A stretch of 33,907 nucleotides of DNA from Candidatus Magasanikiibacteriota bacterium (GTDB lineage Bacteria > Patescibacteriota > Patescibacteriia > Magasanikbacterales > GWA2-37-8), in contig JAHFHZ010000010.1 of assembly GCA_023246715.1 (NCBI GenBank), positions 1-33,907 of the forward strand, in the 5' to 3' direction. The notes under the pieces were generated by a model, which saw only the letters and a program-made list of their open reading frames with translations, ran no database searches and had not been told where the DNA came from. Positions within the stretch are counted from its first letter, which is position 1. Every line of letters begins with the position of its first letter. Both the position numbers and the translations under genes were made by a program. Of this stretch, positions 7,834-16,700 are shown piece by piece.

Positions 7834-9201
7834 ATGGGGAAAAAACTCTTTGAAGGATTTTTTAAGGCTCCCGCTCAAATGCTCGACAAAACAGTCAAAC
7901 TAACGCTTGAAGCGGAGCATCAATTAATCAACAAACGTCCGTTCAAAGTAGTACAGGAATATGCCAATACGCTCGGCCCCGGGCTCACCACCGGCGCTGC
8001 CGATGACGATCCCTCGGGCATCGCCACTTACTCGCAAATTGGCGCGGGTTTCAATTTCAGGCTTATCTGGCTCACTTTGTTTTCGTTCCCTTTCATGTCG
8101 GTGGTACAGGAAATGTGCGCCAGAATCGGCTTGGTCACCGGACGCGGCCTGGCAGGCAATATGCGGCTGCATTACTCGCGCAAAGTCCTCTACGCCGTAA
8201 CATTGCTCCTATTCATCGCGAACACCTTAAACCTGGGCGCCGATCTGGGGGCCATGGCCGCGGTGACCAAATTACTTTTTCCTGGAGCGTCAATTATCCT
8301 GCTGATCATCGGCTTTGGGCTCGCCAGCCTTTTACTGCAAATCTACACGACCTACGCTCGGTACGCTAAAATTCTTAAATACCTTACCTTAGCGCTGTTT
8401 TCATACGTCTTTACCGCTTTTGCGGTAGGGATTAATTGGGGCGAAGTTTTACGGCACACGTTAATCCCATCGTTTAACTTTGGTCGCGCCGAAACCCTCA
8501 TGCTCTGCGCTTTTTTGGGAACGACAATTTCGCCCTATCTATTTTTTTGGCAAACATCTCAAGAAGTCGAAGAAGAAATTCTCAAAGGCCGGACTACCCT
8601 GGCCGCGCGCCGCGGAGCGGCCCCGGAAGAAATTAAAAAAATGCGCATTGATGTCTGGAGTGGAATGTTTTTTTCCAACTTAATTGCTTTTTTTATCATC
8701 GCGGCCTGCGCGGCCACCTTATTCGCCAACGGAATCACCACCATCACCACGGCCGACCAAGCGGCCTCGGCCATCCGGCCCTTTGCTGGTGAACTCACGT
8801 ACTTCTTCTTTGCCGCCGGCATTATTGGCACCGGGCTGTTGGCAATCCCCGTGTTGGCTGGTTCCAGCGCCTATGCCATTTCCGAAAGTTTTAGCTGGCG
8901 CCACGGCCTCTACCGAAAACTGCATCAGGCCTATTCTTTCTACGGAATCATTATAATCTCCGTAATAGTAGGCGTTATCGAAAACTTGTTGCATATTGAT
9001 CCCATTAAAGCCCTCCTGTACTCGGCCATTGTCAACGGGCTCATCGCCCCCGTTATGATATTTTTTATCGTTCGCATTAGCGGTAAAGAAAAAATCATGG
9101 GCGAGTGGAAAAATAGCCCGCTTGCTGGCGCTCTGGGTTGGATTATTCTAATCCTTATGGCTCTTTCTGGCGTAGCCGCCATAACCTCACTGGTGCTATA
9201 A
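7834..9201 (+). CDS. NRAMP-like divalent metal transporter, atypical motifs
   Basis: GPGLTTGAADDDPSGIATYSQIGAGF (TM1 DPxx motif) and LGTTISPYLFFWQTSQEVEEE (TM6); multiple TM segments. Confidence 0.83.
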   Translation: MGKKLFEGFFKAPAQMLDKTVKLTLEAEHQLINKRPFKVVQEYANTLGPGLTTGAADDDPSGIATYSQIGAGFNFRLIWLTLFSFPFMSVVQEMCARIGLVTGRGLAGNMRLHYSRKVLYAVTLLLFIANTLNLGADLGAMAAVTKLLFPGASIILLIIGFGLASLLLQIYTTYARYAKILKYLTLALFSYVFTAFAVGINWGEVLRHTLIPSFNFGRAETLMLCAFLGTTISPYLFFWQTSQEVEEEILKGRTTLAARRGAAPEEIKKMRIDVWSGMFFSNLIAFFIIAACAATLFANGITTITTADQAASAIRPFAGELTYFFFAAGIIGTGLLAIPVLAGSSAYAISESFSWRHGLYRKLHQAYSFYGIIIISVIVGVIENLLHIDPIKALLYSAIVNGLIAPVMIFFIVRISGKEKIMGEWKNSPLAGALGWIILILMALSGVAAITSLVL

Positions 9202-9303
9202 ATGCGATAAAGCAGATATTCATCAAAAAATACGGCTATCTTGCCGCATGATCGAATAAATGGTAAGCTGAGTAATGTAAAATCCTCTTTAAAAGAATAA
9301 GCT

Positions 9304-9807
9304 ATGAATAAAAAATTGTTACTAAGTTTTTTTGTTGCCGGGCTTATCGTGGCCGGATTGGGCTGTAACAAAAAAACCGACCCTACTCCAAACACAAACG
9401 ATACCACCGCCACCGTTCCAGACACAGCCAGTACCACCACGCCAAGCACAGACGACGTTACTACTGTTGACGCTGTAGTCAAAGGCGGCGCCACCGCTCC
9501 GCAAAATAGCGGCGGCACCCATGTTGTGCCAACCCAGGATTACACCAGCGCGATCGCTCAATATGGCAAATCTGGCTTCCGTTTTCAATTCGTCAACTGC
9601 ATTAGTACACCAATTAAATTAACCATGAAAAAAGGGGTAAAATTCATGCTCGATAATCGCGACAACAAGGCGCACGCCATGGCCGTTGGGAAAACCCGGT
9701 ACCTGCTTCGCCCGTATGATTTCGCTATTGTCAGCATTCAAAAACCTGGTACGTACGATATCACCTGCGACAGCTTCAATCGAGCCAGCGTAAATGTCCA
9801 AGAATAA
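9304..9807 (+). CDS. Lipoprotein with cupredoxin-like C-terminal domain
   Basis: Lipobox VAGLGC; Thr/Asp-rich linker; FMLDNRDNKAHAMAVGKTRYLLRPYDFAIVSIQKPGTYDITCD resembles a cupredoxin beta sandwich. Confidence 0.6.
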   Translation: MNKKLLLSFFVAGLIVAGLGCNKKTDPTPNTNDTTATVPDTASTTTPSTDDVTTVDAVVKGGATAPQNSGGTHVVPTQDYTSAIAQYGKSGFRFQFVNCISTPIKLTMKKGVKFMLDNRDNKAHAMAVGKTRYLLRPYDFAIVSIQKPGTYDITCDSFNRASVNVQE

Positions 9808-9814
9808 AAGAATA

Positions 9815-9846
9815 TTAAAAATGAAGCTTATCAAGCTTCATTTTTA
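9815..9846. terminator. Bidirectional terminator between the lipoprotein and folK
   Basis: AAAAATGAAGCTT-atc-AAGCTTCATTTTT, perfect stem with A/T tails on both sides. Confidence 0.85.
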
Positions 9847-10333
9847 ATTGACCGACCCAAACCCTCACCCCTGCCTTCCCCGCTACTTCCTGCAGTAATT
9901 CGCCAATAGGTCTCTGAAGTACTGGATGCACCGCGTCTGGAGCAATCTCACCGAGCGGCACGAGTACAAAAGCGCGCTCAAACAACCTCGGATGTGGTAT
10001 GGTAAGGACTTTTGTTTCTAAAACCAATTTGTCGTACAACAAAATATCAATATCAATTGGCCGCGGCCCAAAACGAACGCTCGGCGCTCGCCCCAGACGC
10101 CCTTCAATACCTTTTACTGCCACCAGCAACGCCTCGGGTAAAAGTTTTGTTTCGGCGCTAAGCACTAAATTTAAAAATCGCGGTTGAACCTCATAGTCAA
10201 CCGGATCGGTCTCGTAGACGCGAGAAACGGCTGTGATCTGGCAAAATTCAGTCAAAGCAGCCAAAGCTTGCCGTAAAAAATTCTCGCGGTTGCCTTGATT
10301 AGAACCCAAACTCAAAAAAATCCTACTGGGCAT
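9815..10333 (-). CDS. folK: 2-amino-4-hydroxy-6-hydroxymethyldihydropteridine pyrophosphokinase
   Basis: MPSRIFLSLGSNQGNRENFL, FLNLVLSAET, RFGPRPIDIDILLYD, IPHPRLFERAFVLVPLGEIAPD; start chosen at internal Met (10333) matching the family N-terminus. Confidence 0.93.
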   Translation of the reverse strand: MPSRIFLSLGSNQGNRENFLRQALAALTEFCQITAVSRVYETDPVDYEVQPRFLNLVLSAETKLLPEALLVAVKGIEGRLGRAPSVRFGPRPIDIDILLYDKLVLETKVLTIPHPRLFERAFVLVPLGEIAPDAVHPVLQRPIGELLQEVAGKAGVRVWVGQLKMKLDKLHF

Positions 10334-10697
10334 AATCCCCTCGGGAACGCGTAATTTGTACCCCTGCCCAAGCCCCGCCGCGTGGTAAAAGCGGACCCGG
10401 CTTTTTAAGCACAAACTTAATCTGCTGCACCATCAAAAATCTCTCAAACAACAGTTGCGTAACTTTCTCGGCCAGTGTTTCGATCAACACATACTCCTGG
10501 CCGACAAAATGCTCACGTAAAAAATCATGCGCTTCTAAATAATTAACTGTTTGAGCCAAGTCATCGGTTTGAGCCGCTGGTCGCAAGTCCAGGCCAAATT
10601 CGATATCCAAAATAATTGCCTGGGTAAAGGCTCGTTCCTCGGTTAATTCGCCAACCCGACAGGCAAACTGGCAATCCCTCATGATCAAAGAGTCCAT
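10323..10697 (-). CDS. folB: Dihydroneopterin aldolase
   Basis: FACRVGELTEERAFTQAIILDIEFGLD...DLAQTVNYLEAHDFL...YVLIETLAEKVTQLL...KKPGPL. Confidence 0.88.
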   Translation of the reverse strand: MDSLIMRDCQFACRVGELTEERAFTQAIILDIEFGLDLRPAAQTDDLAQTVNYLEAHDFLREHFVGQEYVLIETLAEKVTQLLFERFLMVQQIKFVLKKPGPLLPRGGAWAGVQITRSRGDYAQ

Positions 10698-10706
10698 AAG
10701 TACAAA

Positions 10707-11510
10707 TTAAACGGCGTTAGCGATCGCGTCTGCCACGGTTAAGGCCGCTCGGCACTCCGCCACGTCATGCACGCGGATGATAGTAGCCCCATTTTGCGCG
10801 CCGACCACCGCGGCGGCAATTGTTCCGGGTAAACGCTCATCAGTCGGCAAGCCCGTGAGCGTGCCGATAAAAGACTTGCGCGAAGGCCCAATCAAAATTG
10901 GAAAGCCAAACTCGGCAAAGGAACGCAGGTGTTTAAGCAGTGATAAGTTGTGTTCAACGGTTTTGCCAAAACCAATTCCTGGGTCAAGAATTAAGTGGTG
11001 TATACCTTCCGCGCGGCAGAGTCTAATTTGTTGTTCAAAAAACTCCCGCACCTCAGACACCACATTGGTATACCGAGGGTGCTGTTGCATGGTGCGGGGG
11101 GTTCCCTGCATATGCATAATCACCACGGGTACGCCAAACCGCGCGGCTACCGCGCGCATTTGGGGGTTAACTAAACCAGTAATGTCATTTAAAATAGCCG
11201 CCCCGGCCAAGAGGGCTCTTTCAGCCACTTGGCTTTTGCAAGTATCAATCGATACTGGAATAGAGAGTTCTCGACGCAAGATTTCAATAATCGGCACCAC
11301 GCGGCGCAATTCTTCTTCGGCGGTTATACTGCCTGCTCCCGGCCGACTACTCTCTCCACCAATATCAATAATGTCCGCGCCGGCGGCAGCCATCGCCCGC
11401 GCTTGATCCAAGGCTGCTTCAAATGCAAAAAAACGTCCGCCATCCGAAAAAGAATCCGGCGTAACGTTCAACACCCCCATCAAATAAGTTTTATGAGGAA
11501 GAAATTCCAT
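10707..11510 (-). CDS. folP: Dihydropteroate synthase
   Basis: LMGVLNVTPDSFSDGG, DIIDIGGESSRPGA, SIDTCKSQVAERAL, NDITG, LDPGIGFGKTVEHNLSLL, GPSRKSFIG, RVHDVAE. Confidence 0.96.
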   Translation of the reverse strand: MEFLPHKTYLMGVLNVTPDSFSDGGRFFAFEAALDQARAMAAAGADIIDIGGESSRPGAGSITAEEELRRVVPIIEILRRELSIPVSIDTCKSQVAERALLAGAAILNDITGLVNPQMRAVAARFGVPVVIMHMQGTPRTMQQHPRYTNVVSEVREFFEQQIRLCRAEGIHHLILDPGIGFGKTVEHNLSLLKHLRSFAEFGFPILIGPSRKSFIGTLTGLPTDERLPGTIAAAVVGAQNGATIIRVHDVAECRAALTVADAIANAV

Positions 11511-11527
11511 TGACTCTGCCGATCAAA

Positions 11528-12211
11528 CTAACACGTCAGCGCTTCTGGCACGCACGCCCGGCAGACACCGGTCAAAAAATTCCATAAAGCATCCCGGCCA
11601 GCAACTACCGCCGCGCGTGCTGATTGCTTGGCCTCGGGCGTAGCGGACCGTTCGTCGATAATCTGCCACCAAGCCGCCGCGTGTTCGGCGTCCAAGCCCT
11701 GGTGTACCCGGAAAAAGGCCGTGCCGCGTTCAGCGGTAACTCCATAATATTTGGCCAGCCCTTGTAGCTTACTCCCCGCCACTTCAGGAATTTGTGATTC
11801 ATACGCCGCCAAAGCCGATACTCCGGCCAAGGTTGACTCGCCAGCCAATCGTTCAAAAGTAGCAATTGCCTCGCGTGTTTCAGGAAGCTGATCGCTTTGT
11901 TCAACCATATCACGCTCTGCCCCGACCGCCTCGGCAAAGCGCAGCCAGAGCTCACGATGATTAGCCGGGCCATGCTCTTCATCATACATATTGTCGGTAA
12001 TCACCTGGCGTTCAGCCGGGTTATCGCAATCCGTATGAATTCTGCTTAAAAAACGAGGAAAATTTCGCTCTAAGTGGTAATACTGTTCGGCATAGTGTTT
12101 GAGGGCGCTCGGCGGCAGCGTACCCGCCTCCCACATTCGATAAAAAGGATGTTGTAGTAAATGCTTCTCGGCAATTAATTCTTTAAGCTCGGCGATAAAA
12201 AGAGTATTCAT
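11528..12211 (-). CDS. CADD-like (TenA/PqqC-fold, non-heme dimetal) putative para-aminobenzoate synthase
   Basis: HPFYRMWEAGTLPPSALKHYAEQYYHLERNFPRFLSRIHTDCD...DNMYDEEHGPANHRELW...AYESQIPEVAGSKLQGL...FFRVHQGLDAEHAAAW; start chosen at MNTLF (12211); next to folP/folB/folK. Confidence 0.85.
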   Translation of the reverse strand: MNTLFIAELKELIAEKHLLQHPFYRMWEAGTLPPSALKHYAEQYYHLERNFPRFLSRIHTDCDNPAERQVITDNMYDEEHGPANHRELWLRFAEAVGAERDMVEQSDQLPETREAIATFERLAGESTLAGVSALAAYESQIPEVAGSKLQGLAKYYGVTAERGTAFFRVHQGLDAEHAAAWWQIIDERSATPEAKQSARAAVVAGRDALWNFLTGVCRACVPEALTC

Positions 12212-12397
12212 AAATAAGGGATACTTTAAAAAATTAAACAAAACTAAAAACAACACTTATTCCATAGGAGTATTAAATATATAGTCAGATTCATCCTAAC
12301 AAACACCCTCTTAGTAAGCAAGCATACCTGGGGATACCAAAAAGGCTCCTAATCTTGCCAGTTTTAAAGAAATAAGATATTATCGAAGCTGTCCTTA

Positions 12398-12561
12398 AGA
12401 ACCTGTTTATAATCTTTTTTTGAGTCATAAAATAATGGCTTTTTTCACCAATAAAGATGAAGCGCGACGCAGCGCTATGGTGATAGCAGTAAGGAGCGAT
12501 GAGTCTTTTTGGGGGGATAAAGACATGTTTTTGAGCCAGAAAAAGATTATAAACAGTTTCT
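12398..12561. mobile_element. MITE-like element with long terminal inverted repeats, no ORF
   Basis: Left AGAACCTGTTTATAATCTTTTT vs reverse complement of right AGAAACTGTTTATAATCTTTTT (21/22); nested internal inverted repeats (TCACCA..TGGTGA, AGCGC..GCGCT). Confidence 0.65.
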
Positions 12562-12563
12562 AA

Positions 12564-12637
12564 GGCAGGGTAGCTCAGTTGGTAAGAGCACAGGATTCAT
12601 AACCCTGAGGTCGTGGGTTCGACTCCCACCCCTGTCA
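12564..12637 (+). tRNA. tRNA-Met (anticodon CAT)
   Basis: GGCAGGG acceptor, TAGCTCAGTTGGTAAGAGCA D-arm, TTCATAA anticodon loop, GTGGGTTCGACTCCCAC T-arm, CCCTGTC-A; no encoded CCA. Confidence 0.95.
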
Positions 12638-12642
12638 CACCT

Positions 12643-13716
12643 ATGCGCATTCTTGGCATCGAATCTTCGTGTGACGATACTTCGGTAGCCCTGCTCGATT
12701 CCGGGCCCGAGGGTCATTATATTATTAGTGAACAAAACGCTTCCCAAATACCAGTACACCAAAAATACGGCGGTGTCGTGCCCGAAATTGCCGGGCGGCT
12801 CCATGCCGAAAAAATCCTTCCATTAATTGAAGCCGCTTTAGAAAAAAACCAACGCCCCGAAGCCATCGCGGTTACCGCCGGACCAGGGTTGATCACCGGG
12901 CTGTTAGTAGGGGTAGAAGCCGCTCGCGCGCTCTCGTACAGTTGGAATATTCCCTTGGTAGCGGTGAATCATCTGGCCGGGCATATCACTTCGGTTGAGT
13001 TATCGGGCAAAAACGAACCGCGGCAACTAATCTCTTTTCCGGCGTTAAGCCTGGTGGTCAGCGGCGGCCATACCGAACTGGTATATATGCCAGAACGCGG
13101 TGTTTACCAGGTGCTCGGCAAAACCAAAGATGATGCCGCCGGCGAATGTTTTGATAAAGTCGCCAAGCTCCTCGGGTTCCCCTATCCCGGCGGGCCGCAC
13201 ATTTCGCGGCTGGCCAAAACAGGCAATCCAACTGCAATTCCCTTCCCCCGGCCAATGCTTGACCGGGACAATTTTGATTTCAGTTTCGCGGGTCTAAAAA
13301 CCGCCGCTCTCTATTGGTTACGCGACCATACCTTAAGCACGGCAGATCCAGCCGCTCCTCCACCTCCCGCTGTTTTCTTTGGCCAATCAACCACCCCACC
13401 GACAATCAACGATTTCTCTGCCAGTTTGGAAGAAGCAATTGTTGCGGTACTAGTCGGCAAAACACTGCGCGCCGTTCAAAAAATCAAACCAAAAAGCCTC
13501 GTTCTCGGCGGTGGAGTAAGCGCCAATCCGCGCTTACGTTCGCTGCTGGCTGCCGAATTAGAAAAAACACTGCCAGATTTCCCACTGCTTACTCCCGAGT
13601 CAAGTTACTGCATGGACAACGCGGCAATGATTGCCGCGGCGGGATATTACCTGGCAGCTAAAAAAGAATTTACCGACTGGCAAACCCTAACCGGCAACCC
13701 TAACTGGGGGCTATAA
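12643..13716 (+). CDS. tsaD: tRNA N6-threonylcarbamoyladenosine (t6A) synthase subunit TsaD
   Basis: MRILGIESSCDDTSVALL, KYGGVVPEIAGRLHAEKI, AVNHLAGHI, LVVSGGHTELVY, DDAAGECFDKVAKLLGFPYPGGP, LVLGGGVSANPRLR. Confidence 0.97.
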   Translation: MRILGIESSCDDTSVALLDSGPEGHYIISEQNASQIPVHQKYGGVVPEIAGRLHAEKILPLIEAALEKNQRPEAIAVTAGPGLITGLLVGVEAARALSYSWNIPLVAVNHLAGHITSVELSGKNEPRQLISFPALSLVVSGGHTELVYMPERGVYQVLGKTKDDAAGECFDKVAKLLGFPYPGGPHISRLAKTGNPTAIPFPRPMLDRDNFDFSFAGLKTAALYWLRDHTLSTADPAAPPPPAVFFGQSTTPPTINDFSASLEEAIVAVLVGKTLRAVQKIKPKSLVLGGGVSANPRLRSLLAAELEKTLPDFPLLTPESSYCMDNAAMIAAAGYYLAAKKEFTDWQTLTGNPNWGL

Positions 13717-13721
13717 CTACT

Positions 13722-16700
13722 TCACGAAGCTCCTAACTTACGCACGGCCTCGGCAAAACGCGGCCCGCCGCTCACGCGAAATGAAGTTTTAATGCGTTGG
13801 CCGTCAGCTACCAAGTATACCTGGTGTTCGCCCGGGAAACGCCCGAGCAATTCTTTAATTGCCATGGTATGGCGCGCCAGGCTAGCCGCCGAAAGAATAA
13901 TGTCTACTCCGCCTTCAACAGACTCTTCGATTTTCCAAGGCAAAAGAGTGTCCGGGACATAATCGCGCAGCGTTGGCCTGGCTCTCCCCACATTCAGCTG
14001 GCGAAGTAAATCCGGAACTCGCTCAAGGGTTAACGGATGCGCTTTCTCCACAAATAATTTATCATCCCCGGCTTCTTTCGAAGTTCTGGCAACCACGCAA
14101 ACCATAGTCCCTTCCACCCACACTTCTTTAGTTGATTCATAAGTACGCGGAAAAACCAACAACTCCTTACTCCCAGTAGTGTCTTCAACCGTCACCCACA
14201 TCATCGCCTGGCCGCTCCGGGTGATTTTTTTCTTGGCTTTATCAATTACTCCGCCAACAATCACCCATGTCTCCGGCGCTTGCCCCTCTAGTTCCGCAAT
14301 CGGCGTGAGCACCTTGGCGAGTTGAGCCTGAAAAACTTTAAATGGATGAGAAGTAACATATAAACCCAATAACTCTTTCTCCCAATGTAGGCGTTCATCT
14401 TCCGAAGCGTCATTGGCCGAACGCAAGGTTAATCTGGTCGTCACCTCAAGCGAGGTGCCAGAAAACAGTGAATGCTGCTTGCTCGTGAAATTCTCTTGGG
14501 AGCCTTTGGCAAAAGCCAATAATAATTCCCCATTCGCCAACAGTACTCCGCGATCTACCCCGAACGAATCCAAAGCACCACATTTAGCCAAACTGTCCAA
14601 AGACTTTTTATTTAAATCTTTATCTTTAACCCGGCGTAAAAAATCTTCTAGATCAACAAACCGGCCGCCTTCTTTGCGGGTACGGTAGATAACTTCCGCG
14701 ATATGCTCACCCAAATTTTTAATCCCCGATAACCCAAAGCGGATATGCGGCTCACCGCCACCCTCAGGGGTAACCATCGCGAAATTTTTGAAGCTGGCGT
14801 TTACGTCGGGCGGCAACACCTTAACCCCCATGCGCTCGCACTCATGAATTACTTCCGGCACCTTATCAATATCCCCACTCTCGGCAATCAAAATCGCTGT
14901 CATGTACTGGATCGGAAAATTCGCTTTCAAATAGGCGGTCTGGTAAGCGACCACAGCGTAGCTAGCCGCGTGCGCTTTGTTGAAGCCGTAAGCGGCAAAA
15001 GGCTCAATCAATTCCCATAAACGATGAATTTTAACTTCGGGGATTTTACCTATTTCTCGGCAGCCTTTAAAAAATTTTTCTTTCTGCTTCTGCATCTCTT
15101 CGGGAATTTTTTTCCCCATCGCTTTGCGAAATTTATCCGCTTCTTCCCAATCATACCCGGCCAAATTAATCGCCGTTAATAACACATCGTCTTGATATAC
15201 GATCAAGCCTAAAGATTGGTCCAAGTAATCCTTCATCCTGGGATCCAGGTATTCCATCAATTCCGGGTGATGCTTGCGGCGAATATATTCAGGAATCGAT
15301 TCCATCGGGCCGGGGCGGAAGAGCGCTACCATGGCCATGATGTCGAAAATAGTCGTTGGCTTCAATTCTTTTAAATAGCGCGTCATCCCCGATCCGGATA
15401 ATTGAAACACGCCCACTGTTTCACCACGCGCCAGCATTTCGTAAGTTTTGCGGTCATTCCATGGCAGCGTATAAATATCAATTTTTTGGCCGGTGGTTTT
15501 TTCCACGATTTCTACGGCGTGTCCCAAAATCGACAAGTTACGAATACCCAAAAAATCCATTTTTAACAAACCAGCCGCTTCGACCGAATGCATTTCGTAT
15601 TGAGTAGTAATTTTTTCGCCTCCCGTTTCAAACTGAATAGGCGTAAAATCAGTCAAAGGCGTCGGCGCGATTACCACGCCAGCAGCGTGCATCGACGTAT
15701 GCCGCGCGCAGCCTTCTACCTTGCGCGCCAAATCCAGCAAACGCTTCGCCTGGGGATTTTTGGTATACAGCTCTTTCAGGTCCGGCTCCAAATCAAGAGC
15801 TTTATCAATCGTCATCTGAAACCCTTGAGCGCCGAAGGGAATGGTCTTGGAAACCTGATCGCAAAAAGAATACGATAAACCAAGCGCTCGACCGACGTCG
15901 CGCACCGCGCCGCGCGCCATCATCGTACCAAAGGTAACAATCTGGGCCACCTTATCGGCCCCATATTTACTCGTAACGTACGCGATCATGTCGTCACGTC
16001 GATCATCGGCAAAATCAGCATCAATATCCGGCGGGCTGGGGCGAAATGGATTTAAAAAACGTTCAAATGGCAATTTAAAAAATAACGGATTAACTGTGGT
16101 AATACCCATCGCGTAAGACACAATGGAGCCCGCGCCGCTCCCACGAGTAGTTTCCACGATACCGTTGTTACGCGCGTAATTCACGTAATCGGCCACCACC
16201 AAAAAGTATGGTGAATAACCTTTTTTAGCAATAATCTCCAGCTCATAATCAGCGCGCTGTTTCACCTGCTCCGTAAATTCAGTCAAAAGCGGCAGCTTGG
16301 TGTACACCTGGCTTTTTAAAAAAGTATCCGCCGTTTCGCCAGTGGGCAGATCTACCGGCGGAAAATGCCATCGGTTCAAGTCCAACTGCAAATTAACTCG
16401 CTGCGCAATGCGCTGCGTGTTTGCTATGGCTTCACTGACATGTCGAAAACGAGCGGCAATATCGGCGCCTTTGGCCAGCGACAAATCAACCCCGACCATG
16501 CTTTGACGATTAGAATCATCCACCGTGCGGCCATCACGGATGCAAGTCAAAATATCTTGAGCATCGTCATCGTCCTGGTTTAAATAATGAACGTCTCGCG
16601 TTACCACCAACGGAATCCCGGTTTCGGTTCCCAATTTAATCAGCATATTATTGAGCTCCATCTGCCCGGGCTGGGCGGGTAAATCCAATAATTCCAAATA

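Noticed and set aside
12564-12637. A31-C39 mismatch in the anticodon stem (CAGGA/CCCTG) as a sign of a tRNA pseudogene
   Set aside because: All other arms pair well and a single mismatch there is tolerable; kept as a functional tRNA call.
12613-12642. Upstream start for tsaD (MGSTPTPVTP...) given by the ORF track
   Set aside because: It lies inside the tRNA T-arm; family alignment (MRILGIESSCDD) supports ATG at 12643.
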